From Robiginitomaculum sp. (lineage in GTDB: Bacteria > Pseudomonadota > Alphaproteobacteria > Caulobacterales > Maricaulaceae), in NCBI GenBank assembly GCA_021776635.1, contig JAJFFN010000011.1, positions 62,001-126,000 on the forward strand: 64,000 nt of DNA, given 5' to 3'. Positions within the stretch are counted from its first letter, which is position 1, and every line of letters starts with the position of its first letter. Shown piece after piece: positions 19,625-27,162 of the stretch. Made by a program: the position numbers and the translations under genes. The notes beneath the pieces are model-generated. The model saw only the letters and a list, made by a program, of their open reading frames with translations, made no database searches and was not told the origin of the DNA.

Positions 19625-21790
19625 TTGACCAATAAAGAGTTCAAGATAGGGGAGCTTACCATAAAACCCGCACGGATTGACAGGATAATAACACCGCAAA
19701 GGCGAATTTTTTTCTCCAAAATAGCAAGCCTGAAAGCTGATTTTGTGCGCGGTCTTTTGCGCGCGCGGTTTGAATGGTGCCTGGTTGCATTTGGCAGTGG
19801 AATTGCAGCATATTTTGCATGGCCAGTCGAACCTAATTGGGTCTTGAGTTTCACTGCGCCTCTCTTTTTATATGCAGTCCTGTTTGGTTTTCGCGCACGT
19901 CCAACTGCACATGAATTCATATTGCTTGCACTTTTTGCGAGCGCCGGTTTTGCGCGGGCTGTTCACCACACACAAGCAACAAAAGCCCCGATACTGCCAG
20001 ATGTTCGCCGCACGTACACATTTACTGGCTGGATTGAAAATATTCACAGTTCCGGCAAATTGCAGCATTTTTATGTGCGTGTGCAATCAGTAGAGAGGCT
20101 GGCGCCAGAGCAAATGCCAAAACGAGTTCGGGTGCGGATAAAACCGTATGAATTTAAACCAGGCGATAGCGTCAAGTTTAAAACCATTATGTCTGCACCA
20201 CCTGGCCCTGCCATAGTCGGCGGGTACGATTCTGCACGCTCCGCATATTATAAGAGGATTGGCGGGTATGGTTTTGCTATTTCAAAACCAGAAACGGTCA
20301 CGTTGACCAAGCTCCCATTCGGCCAAAGGGCGCATCGTCAATTGGTCAAATTTAGGTATGCATTATCTCGGCGTATTCAAAGCCGTGCGCCGCCGCGCAC
20401 TGCTGGTTTGCAAGCCGCTCTCCTGACTGGGGACCGTTCCGAAATACCACAGGCACAATCGGATGCATTGCGTCAAGCTGGCCTTGCCCATTTGCTTGCT
20501 ATTTCAGGTCTGCATATGGGGCTGCTTGCGGGCGGCGCGTATTTTATGGTTTCATTGTTTTTTGCAAGTCTCGGACCGTTGTCGCGCCGTTATGATATGC
20601 GCAAATGGGCCGCCTTTGTCGGCATCATTACCGCGACCAGCTATCTCCTTATTTCTGGTGCGAGTGTTTCGACCCAGCGTGCGTTTATTATGGCGGTTAT
20701 TGTGTTCGTGGCCGTAATTTTAGACCGCCGCGCCGTTTCTATACGTTCGGTGGCATTGGCAGCAGTAATAACATTAATGCTACACCCCGAGAGCTTGTTA
20801 AGCGCAGGTTTTCAAATGTCGTTCTCTGCGACGGCGGCTTTGGTGGCTGTTTATCGTCATTGGGCTGATAGACGTGAATTTAACACTATGTCGAATCAGG
20901 GGCGCGGAAATATATTTCGCCGATTGCGCAACGGGTTCATCGGCATTTCTGTCACCAGTTTTGTTGCTGGTGCTGCTACGGGCGGTTTTGCTGCTCTGCA
21001 TTTTCACCGGTTTGCCCGGCTCGGTTTTATCGCCAATGTATTGGCTATGCCTGTTTTTACTATGGTCGCAATGCCCGCAGGTTTTTTGGCCGTGTTGATG
21101 ATACCGTTTGGGCTTGAAAGCGGACCGCTTTGGGTTATGGGCACAGGATTGGATTATGTGGTTTTTGTTGCGACTTGGGTCAGCTCTATGAAATGGGCAC
21201 TTGTCTATATTAAGGGGGCGAATTCCGTCGTCATAAGCTTTTTCTCGCTCGGTTTTGTTTTTCTATGCCTCGGGCCAAAGAAAATCCGGATTGCGGGCGT
21301 AGCAATAGTTTTGCTGTCTTGTGTTTTTTGGGCAGGAATAAAACGTCCTGATATGCGTATATCCGCAGATGCCCGTATAGCATTTTGGGATCCGGACGAG
21401 ATTGATGTGCTGAGGGTAGACCGTAAACGAGGGGATGGTTTTGGTCGCGACCGATTCGTAGAACAAGCCGGTTTAAAAACTGCTGAAAAACGTTCCTATA
21501 TGGATGTGGGAAGCTTGTGTGATATGTTGGGGTGTCGAATAAATCTCAAAGGGAAAAACATCGGTATTGTTCTTGAACCCGAAGGCGTGGCCGAAGCTTG
21601 TTTAGATTCCGACTTGGTCATCTTAACCCAAAGGGAAGCCGGCCCGCGTTCTCGCAGGGTCTGTAAAGCCCAGTTCATAGACGTAAAAACACTCACCCAA
21701 AGCGGCGCACAAGATGTGTATGTAAAAGATGGTGGGTTAGAAGTCCGTGCGGCTAATCCAAAAAAACGCAGGGCAAGGCCTTGGGGTTGA
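19625..21790 (+). CDS. comEC: ComEC/Rec2-family DNA channel protein without nuclease domain
   Basis: ComEC carries single-stranded DNA through the inner membrane during natural transformation. The N-terminal OB-like region (about residues 110-200, GWIENIHSSGK) is followed by the competence domain with LLTGDRSEIP and LLAISGLHMG, then about eight membrane helices. The C-terminal 130 residues lack the metallo-beta-lactamase HxHxDH signature seen in Bacillus ComEC, as in other alphaproteobacteria. The start is uncertain: the TTG at 19625 clears the gltX start, while the GTG at 19745 is another option. No strong ribosome binding site is seen. Confidence 0.85.
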   Translation: MTNKEFKIGELTIKPARIDRIITPQRRIFFSKIASLKADFVRGLLRARFEWCLVAFGSGIAAYFAWPVEPNWVLSFTAPLFLYAVLFGFRARPTAHEFILLALFASAGFARAVHHTQATKAPILPDVRRTYTFTGWIENIHSSGKLQHFYVRVQSVERLAPEQMPKRVRVRIKPYEFKPGDSVKFKTIMSAPPGPAIVGGYDSARSAYYKRIGGYGFAISKPETVTLTKLPFGQRAHRQLVKFRYALSRRIQSRAPPRTAGLQAALLTGDRSEIPQAQSDALRQAGLAHLLAISGLHMGLLAGGAYFMVSLFFASLGPLSRRYDMRKWAAFVGIITATSYLLISGASVSTQRAFIMAVIVFVAVILDRRAVSIRSVALAAVITLMLHPESLLSAGFQMSFSATAALVAVYRHWADRREFNTMSNQGRGNIFRRLRNGFIGISVTSFVAGAATGGFAALHFHRFARLGFIANVLAMPVFTMVAMPAGFLAVLMIPFGLESGPLWVMGTGLDYVVFVATWVSSMKWALVYIKGANSVVISFFSLGFVFLCLGPKKIRIAGVAIVLLSCVFWAGIKRPDMRISADARIAFWDPDEIDVLRVDRKRGDGFGRDRFVEQAGLKTAEKRSYMDVGSLCDMLGCRINLKGKNIGIVLEPEGVAEACLDSDLVILTQREAGPRSRRVCKAQFIDVKTLTQSGAQDVYVKDGGLEVRAANPKKRRARPWG

Positions 21791-21855
21791 TGGATTATCG
21801 AATTTTATTTTAGCTCGGTTCTATCCCTGCCATTTGCTCTAATTAAATTTTACTA

Positions 21856-21883
21856 TTGCTTATTTAACCAAAAGGTTTAATAA
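21856..21883 (+). promoter_or_regulatory. Predicted promoter and ArsR-type operator
   Basis: TTGCTT and TAATAA are 16 bases apart, and the imperfect dyad TTTAACCAAAAGGTTTAA (21863-21880) lies between and over the -10 box. The start codon is only 8 bases after the -10 box, so the mRNA may be nearly leaderless. This arrangement fits autorepression by the ArsR-type protein. Inference from sequence only. Confidence 0.5.
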
Positions 21884-21890
21884 AGCGGCC

Positions 21891-22229
21891 ATGTCAAACT
21901 CTACAGAGCTAAATAATACATTTTCAGCATTAGCAAACGCAACACGAAGAGCAATTCTAGCGCGTTTGGCAACTGGCGATGCAACGGTCAATGAATTGGC
22001 GACCCCATTTGATATGAGCCTACCAGCAGTATCCAAGCATATTAAAATTCTAGAGAAAGCCGGGTTGATAACGCAAGGGCAGGAAGCTCAATATCGCCCT
22101 TGTGCAATAAATGCCGTTCCGTTAGAGGCCCTGGCCTCTTGGACTGAACAATATCGCCACATATGGGAAGCGCGATTTGACCGTATGGATAATTGTTTGA
22201 AACTAATGAAAGGGACTACAGATGAATGA
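21891..22229 (+). CDS. ArsR-family winged-helix transcriptional regulator
   Basis: 112 residues forming one winged helix. FSALANATRRAILARLATGDATVNELA is the start of the helix-turn-helix, followed by the recognition helix SLPAVSKHIKILEKAGLI. No metal-binding cysteine motif of ArsR/SmtB (CxCxxC) is present. It belongs to the branch paired with SRPBCC (AHSA1) proteins. It overlaps the next gene by 8 bases, a classic fused pair arrangement. The ligand is unknown. Confidence 0.9.
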   Translation: MSNSTELNNTFSALANATRRAILARLATGDATVNELATPFDMSLPAVSKHIKILEKAGLITQGQEAQYRPCAINAVPLEALASWTEQYRHIWEARFDRMDNCLKLMKGTTDE

Positions 22230-22707
22230 TGATAATAATAAATGGGTTTTGATCGAGCGTGTTTTCGATGCGCCAATTGAGATGGTTTGGCAAATGTGGA
22301 CAGATCCAACATTATTCCAGAAATGGTATGGACCAAATGGTATGAATATACCTGTGGCAGAAATGGATGTTGTTGTAGGGGGAAACCGTAAAATTTGCAT
22401 GGAAATGGTGCGGCCTGACCGTGTCATGACTATGTGGTTTTTAGGTATATATAAAGAAATTCAAAAACCGACACGACTGGTTTATACAGAAAGCATGTGC
22501 GACCAGGACGGAAATGTCATTTCCCCGCAAAGCATGGGCATGCCAGAAGGGCACCCTGAAGTCACAGAAATCATAATAGAATTATCGGAAGATGAGGGAA
22601 AGACACATATGAAAATGGTTCATATTGGCGTACCAGCTGATACAGGTGGTGCAGGCGGATGGGCGCAGGCATTTGATAAAATGGCGAATTTATTACAAGG
22701 TAGTTAG
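22222..22707 (+). CDS. SRPBCC/AHSA1-domain protein
   Basis: 161 residues with a START-like helix-grip fold that forms a hydrophobic ligand pocket. The N-terminal VLIERVFDAPIEMVWQMWTDP and KWYGPNGM are typical of the activator of Hsp90 ATPase homologue (AHSA1) family. The C-terminal WAQAFDKMANLL helix closes the pocket. The gene overlaps the ArsR regulator by 8 bases. Such pairs are thought to sense or act on small hydrophobic compounds. The substrate is unknown. Confidence 0.88.
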   Translation: MNDDNNKWVLIERVFDAPIEMVWQMWTDPTLFQKWYGPNGMNIPVAEMDVVVGGNRKICMEMVRPDRVMTMWFLGIYKEIQKPTRLVYTESMCDQDGNVISPQSMGMPEGHPEVTEIIIELSEDEGKTHMKMVHIGVPADTGGAGGWAQAFDKMANLLQGS

Positions 22708-22781
22708 GTCAGAAGATGACCAAAACACTTCTCCAATAAAAAACGTATCCACGATTTTTTGCAGTGGGGTATATTGGGTGC

Positions 22782-23315
22782 ATGAATTTTGTTGCTAAAC
22801 ATAAACAAGCATTTTTACACAGCGTATCGCATGCGGCGCTCCGGTTCGGATATGCCGCCGCTACGGTTGCGCGCGCAGAGCGCAAGCAAAACGGTGTGCA
22901 TAAATCCGGGATAGAAGGTTTTCTCATCTGGCTTCGGATTTGGCTCGATTGGCTGAGCGGAAAGGATCAAGCGGCAACGTCTTTCTCTCAACAAGGAAAA
23001 GACCGTGAAGTAAACCGTCATCGCAGACGTATGAAAAAGCGGCGCATTCCGATTGCCCGTCTTAGATATCCTTTATACAATTTGTGCGGCAAAGGCCTTA
23101 GTATCACACAATTTTTAGAGCTTGAATGTGCGCTGTCCCTTCATGGCCGTATTAACGTATATAGTCTTCGCTACTTTGGATCTGTATTACAAAGACGGGC
23201 TTTGTTAGTTTGCTATGACCATGGATGGTGGCGAGCACCTATCGGTAAAATGGGGTATTTATGCTGCGGAATGTGGCGTGTGCATTTGTGGCCAGAATGG
23301 AAACATATTCCATAA
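22782..23315 (+). CDS. Unrecognised Arg/Trp/Cys-rich protein
   Basis: A 177-residue open frame, read from the ATG at 22782 (MNFVAKHKQAF). Codon use looks like that of neighbours. It is basic in the middle (RRRMKKRR near residue 85) and rich in Trp and Cys at the end (GWWRAPIGKMGYLCCGMWRVHLWPEW in fragments). No domain is recognised, no signal peptide, and no clear ribosome binding site. Its stop codon lies in the first unit of the 18-bp tandem repeats. It may be a real lineage-specific gene or a decayed one. Confidence 0.45.
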   Translation: MNFVAKHKQAFLHSVSHAALRFGYAAATVARAERKQNGVHKSGIEGFLIWLRIWLDWLSGKDQAATSFSQQGKDREVNRHRRRMKKRRIPIARLRYPLYNLCGKGLSITQFLELECALSLHGRINVYSLRYFGSVLQRRALLVCYDHGWWRAPIGKMGYLCCGMWRVHLWPEWKHIP

Positions 23316-23373
23316 AGCCAATATATTCCATAAAGCCAATATGTTCCATAGAGTCAATATGTTCCATAGAGTC
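23302..23373 (+). repeat. Four tandem 18-bp repeats
   Basis: Four head-to-tail 18-base units: two of the form AATATATTCCATAAAGCC (the first reads AACAT...) and two identical AATATGTTCCATAGAGTC. A partial fifth follows. Successive units differ as pairs, as expected from local duplication. There are no spacers, so it is not a CRISPR. Confidence 0.85.
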
Positions 23374-23394
23374 AATATGTTGACGATGTGACTA

Positions 23395-23562
23395 AACGAC
23401 TAAATTAGTAAACTAATTTAGTCGTTATTAAAATGTGTTGTTGTTGGCGTATGAATTTCCACTTTGAGAAGACGGAAAAACAAAAAACTAGCAAGACAAT
23501 TAAACTTAAAAAACTAGAGCATTTCTGCATGGGTCAAGGTTTCCGCATGCCCTATCGGGGCG
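23395..23562 (+). repeat. Palindrome-containing repeat, copy A
   Basis: Begins with a perfect dyad of two 15-base arms around AA (23395-23426, arm AACGACTAAATTAGT). Then come a conserved block ending TTGGCGTATGAATTTCC (23427-23460), GAGCATTTCTGC (23517-23528) and a small hairpin GCCC-TATCG-GGGC near 23549-23561. The same blocks recur in copy B in the same order. Confidence 0.75.
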
Positions 23563-23592
23563 TACAAGGCAATACAATGGCCAAATGGTCGA

Positions 23593-23737
23593 ATGACTAA
23601 ATTAGTAAACTAATTTAGTCATTATTAAAATGTGTGGTTGTTGGCGTATGAATTTCCTGTTTTAAAAGACGATTAAACATGAAAAAATCCCGAGCATTTC
23701 TGCCCAGGATATAGTTTTCACATGCCCTATTGGGGCG
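23593..23737 (+). repeat. Palindrome-containing repeat, copy B
   Basis: The dyad at 23593-23622 has arms ATGACTAAATTAGT around AA. The outer pair changes from C-G/G-C in copy A to T-A/A-T here on both arms, so the pairing is kept. The block TTGGCGTATGAATTTCC, then GAGCATTTCTGC (23692) and the GCCC-TATTG-GGGC hairpin (23724-23736), follow. It ends just beyond the aceA stop, on the 3' side of that gene. Confidence 0.75.
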
Positions 23738-23751
23738 CAGCTGTCTATTGC

Positions 23752-25374
23752 TTAAGCTACGTTGGAAAATTGGTTCATTGTATTTTTATGACCGCCGGCC
23801 TTAAGGGCACGTTCGCCGCCGACCATTTCTTTAAAACTGTCACCAATATCGGAGCCAACTTCGTGTTGATGTTTTACGGCAGAGACTTCGCGGCGGATTT
23901 CTTCGCGCTGGATCGTGTTGACATAGGCCATCATTTTATCTTTACCAAAATATCCACGGGATAAATCATCCATAAATTTCGCGGTCATATGGAAAGTAGG
24001 CAAGGTGATGAGGTTATGAAATACACCGGCTTTGGCCGCAATATCACTTTGAAAACTTCGTAGGCGGTTGTCTGTTTCTTGCCCGAGTTCCGTGTCATCG
24101 TATTTCGCCGACATCAGCGCAAGACCCTCAGGATACTCGTCTTCAGATATTTTCCCCGATGTAATCCAATCCGTGCGTACTTGGCCGCGCAAATTTAATG
24201 TCCAGTTAAAAGACGGGGAATTGTTATAGGTCAATTTAGCATTTGGTACGACTTCACGAATGGCATCAACCATGCCGCCAATGACGGACACATCTGGCGT
24301 TGCCGTTTCAATCCACAAAAGATCGGCACCGCCGTCAACCAAACTTGCAATGCAATCTTCAATAACACGTTCGCGGCCTGTGTCTTGTTTGAACTTATAC
24401 AGACCATTGGGAAGGCGTACGGGCTTAACGAGTTTTCCGTCCAGTTGAATAGCAACATCACCTTCACCAAGTGGGTTGTTGGCGGTTACATCACTTGTTT
24501 CGAGCCATTTTGTGTATTCTGCAGCCATATCACCAGGCGCAGTGGAGACAGGTATTTTTTGGGTCAGGCCTGCCCCCAAGCTATCCGTACGTGCGACAAT
24601 GACACCATCGTCTACCCCCATCTCTTCAAAAGCCATACGGACGGCGCGAAGTTTTTCGATGAAGTCTTCACGCGGAACTGTAACCTTGCCGTCTTGGTGA
24701 CCACACTGTTTGGCATCCGAAACCTGGTTTTCGATTTGGATACAACAAGCACCGGCCTCTATCATTTTCTTGGATAATAAATATGTTGCGTGCACATTGC
24801 CAAAGCCCGCATCAATATCTGCAATGATTGGCACAACATTACTTTCAAAACTGTCAATTGCTTTGACGGCTTTTTTGATGGCTATTTCATCACCCGCCGC
24901 TTTGGCAGTTTTTAATTCTTTAAACAAATCGTTGAGTTCAACTTCATCTGCCTGACGCAAGGAGGTATAAATTTCACTGATAAGCTCAGGAACAGCAGTT
25001 TTCTCATGCATGCTTTGATCAGGTAAATGCCCAAATTGATTGCGAACACCGGCAACCATCCAGCCTGATAAATAGACATAAGTGCCTTTGACGGTACCTT
25101 TCATCCGTTTGACGGATTTAAGCATTTGTTGGGCGTGAAAGCCGGACCAACACCCTAGACTTTGGGTGAATTTTCCCGCGTCTTGATCATAGGCATTCAT
25201 GTCCTTACGCATAACGGTCGCCATTTTTTTGGCGATATCAAGATGAGTTTTATAAGTGTTTTGAATTTTCAATTGGACGAGATCGTCAATATTAATTCCG
25301 CCAGGTGCAATACCTTCTGGGTAGCGCTTGAGGAGTTTTTTCTCTATTTTGGCATAAGATTTACGTTTGGTCAT
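23752..25374 (-). CDS. aceA: Isocitrate lyase
   Basis: AceA splits isocitrate to glyoxylate and succinate, the first glyoxylate shunt step. The active-site loop is KQCGH (AKQCGHQDGKV) near residue 215. DIDAGFGN binds magnesium, and YNNSPSFNW is the C-terminal active-site segment. The 540 residues match the long Pseudomonas-type family, not the 434-residue E. coli type. The ATG at 25374 is preceded by GGAGA at good spacing; the ATG 4 codons upstream is less likely. It follows aceB by 21 bases, so the two form an operon. Confidence 0.96.
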   Translation of the reverse strand: MTKRKSYAKIEKKLLKRYPEGIAPGGINIDDLVQLKIQNTYKTHLDIAKKMATVMRKDMNAYDQDAGKFTQSLGCWSGFHAQQMLKSVKRMKGTVKGTYVYLSGWMVAGVRNQFGHLPDQSMHEKTAVPELISEIYTSLRQADEVELNDLFKELKTAKAAGDEIAIKKAVKAIDSFESNVVPIIADIDAGFGNVHATYLLSKKMIEAGACCIQIENQVSDAKQCGHQDGKVTVPREDFIEKLRAVRMAFEEMGVDDGVIVARTDSLGAGLTQKIPVSTAPGDMAAEYTKWLETSDVTANNPLGEGDVAIQLDGKLVKPVRLPNGLYKFKQDTGRERVIEDCIASLVDGGADLLWIETATPDVSVIGGMVDAIREVVPNAKLTYNNSPSFNWTLNLRGQVRTDWITSGKISEDEYPEGLALMSAKYDDTELGQETDNRLRSFQSDIAAKAGVFHNLITLPTFHMTAKFMDDLSRGYFGKDKMMAYVNTIQREEIRREVSAVKHQHEVGSDIGDSFKEMVGGERALKAGGHKNTMNQFSNVA

Positions 25375-25395
25375 TTTGGTCTCCAATGTTTTGTG

Positions 25396-27036
25396 TCAAG
25401 AGTATTTTAAAAGTTGTTGGTATGCGGGAACCGTGAGAAAATCGACGAAGTCGACACTTGTCGCACTTTTCTTGAATATTTCCGCTGCTTCGGTGTAGTG
25501 GCCTTTACGAAACGCCGAAACACTCATGGCATCTTCAAGTTTGCTAATTTCTTCTGCGAAAATTCGGTCAAAAATTTCCGAATTCATCTTGGCACTTCCG
25601 CCTTCGCTTAACTCTACAAACACACCGTGTCTAAGCCATTGCCAGATTTGTGAACGGGATATTTCTGCCGTCGCCGCATCTTCCATAAGGTTGTGAATTG
25701 GAACGGCACCCCGCCCAGAAAGCCAAGCCGCGATATAAATAATACCAACCGAAATATTGGTGCGTATCCCAGCTTCTGTTATGGCACCTGTATGGGGAGC
25801 CAATAAAGATTCTTCGGTTATTTTTGGCGCCAAGCCCTTGCGTAATATCTGGTGCGGGCCTGTCATGTGCGCATCGAACACTTCCCTAGCAACAGGAACG
25901 AGACCCGGGTGCGCAACCCAAGTGCCATCGTGTCCAGCCATAACTTCGCGTTCTTTGTCAAGGCGGACTTTATTAAATGCGACTTCGTTTGCGGTATCGT
26001 CACCCTTAATTGGAATTTGTGCCGCCATCCCGCCCATGGCATGAGCCCGGCGGCGGTGACAGGTTTCAATGAGCTTCAGCGAATATGCGCGCAAGAAAGC
26101 TTTATCCATACCAACCTTTGCGCGATCAGGAAGAACAAAACCTTTATGATTTCGCAAACATTTTATATATGAGAAAATATAATCCCAACGGCCACAATTT
26201 AGACCCGTAATATGAGAACGAAGCTCATAAAGTATTTCGTCCATTTCAAAAGCAGCAGGCAGAGTTTCGATAAGAACCGTAGATTTTATCGTTCCGTGGG
26301 GAATACCAACAAAAGTTTGTGCAAAGTTAAACACATCATTCCATAGACGCGCTTCTTTGTGGCTCTCTAATTTGGGGAGATAGTAAAACGGCCCCATTTC
26401 CTTCTCGGCTAATCGCTGGCCGTTGTGGAAAATATGCAACCCAAAGTCAAACAAGCTGGCTGACATCGGTCGGCCATCTACGGTGATATTCGCTTCCTCT
26501 AAGTGCCAGCCACGTGGACGCACCAACATGGTCGCAACGCTTTCGTTTAGTTTGTAATCTTTGTCTTTGGCGCGGTCCGTATATGCCAAATTACCACGGG
26601 CGAAATCATACATATTGATTTGCCCATCAAGCATATTGTCAAAAGAAGGCGCAGACGCATCTTCGAAATCAGCCATGAACATTTTAGCCCCACAATTAAG
26701 TGCGTTGATCATCATTTTACGATCAACAGGGCCAGTAATTTCAACGCGGCGGTCGCGCAGAGTAGGGGGTATGGGATCAACTTCCCACATGCCTGCGCGT
26801 ATATGAGCGGTTTCTGGTAGAAACGTTGGAAACTCACCATAGTCAAACCGTTCTTGACGGTCTTGACGGTATTCTAACATATTGCGCCTAGCACGACCAA
26901 AACGACGCTCAAGGTCAGCCAGAAATAAGAGCGCGTCCGGAGTGAGAATGGTCTCGAACCCCGGACGCATTTGCCCCACAACTTTAGCCAGTACCCGGTG
27001 GCGGGGAATATCTGTATTGGGTGAAATTGCTGTCAT
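25396..27036 (-). CDS. aceB: Malate synthase A
   Basis: AceB condenses glyoxylate and acetyl-CoA to malate, completing the shunt started by AceA. MLVRPRGWHLEE carries the catalytic Arg. The TIM-barrel residues KTMIE-like STVLIETLPAAFEMDEI and LNCGRWDYIFSYIK follow, as does the C-terminal ISRSQIWQWLRH. The length of about 546 is that of the A isoform, not the 720-residue G form. The ATG at 27036 has GGAG 5 bases upstream. It leads the aceB-aceA operon and faces the divergent regulator at 27163. Confidence 0.96.
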   Translation of the reverse strand: MTAISPNTDIPRHRVLAKVVGQMRPGFETILTPDALLFLADLERRFGRARRNMLEYRQDRQERFDYGEFPTFLPETAHIRAGMWEVDPIPPTLRDRRVEITGPVDRKMMINALNCGAKMFMADFEDASAPSFDNMLDGQINMYDFARGNLAYTDRAKDKDYKLNESVATMLVRPRGWHLEEANITVDGRPMSASLFDFGLHIFHNGQRLAEKEMGPFYYLPKLESHKEARLWNDVFNFAQTFVGIPHGTIKSTVLIETLPAAFEMDEILYELRSHITGLNCGRWDYIFSYIKCLRNHKGFVLPDRAKVGMDKAFLRAYSLKLIETCHRRRAHAMGGMAAQIPIKGDDTANEVAFNKVRLDKEREVMAGHDGTWVAHPGLVPVAREVFDAHMTGPHQILRKGLAPKITEESLLAPHTGAITEAGIRTNISVGIIYIAAWLSGRGAVPIHNLMEDAATAEISRSQIWQWLRHGVFVELSEGGSAKMNSEIFDRIFAEEISKLEDAMSVSAFRKGHYTEAAEIFKKSATSVDFVDFLTVPAYQQLLKYS

Positions 27037-27119
27037 TACTGGCTCCATAGAATCTAAGTCAGTTTTTTTTATGCCACCTCAGGCATCTGCGCGAGCATTT
27101 GCGGGTGCAAAAGAATTGT

Positions 27120-27157
27120 TTGTAAATTTAAAACTTGTAAAATTGTAATATTTGTAA
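27120..27157 (+). promoter_or_regulatory. Cluster of four TTGTAA boxes between aceB and the regulator
   Basis: TTGTAA occurs at 27120, 27135, 27143 and 27152, within 38 bases directly before the regulator ATG. RamB/ScfR regulators bind related AAAACTTTGCAAA-type sites, and TTAAAACTTGTAAAA here resembles one. It is a candidate operator for the divergent aceBA/regulator control region. Inference; no binding data. Confidence 0.45.
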
Positions 27158-27162
27158 ATAAT

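Noticed and set aside
23302-23373. CRISPR-like repeat
   Set aside because: Units are contiguous, 18 bases, with no spacers, and no cas genes are present.
27071-27086. Terminator ATGCC-ACCTCA-GGCAT near aceB
   Set aside because: The T-run precedes the stem on the + strand, and no transcript ends there; the stem is only 5 bases.
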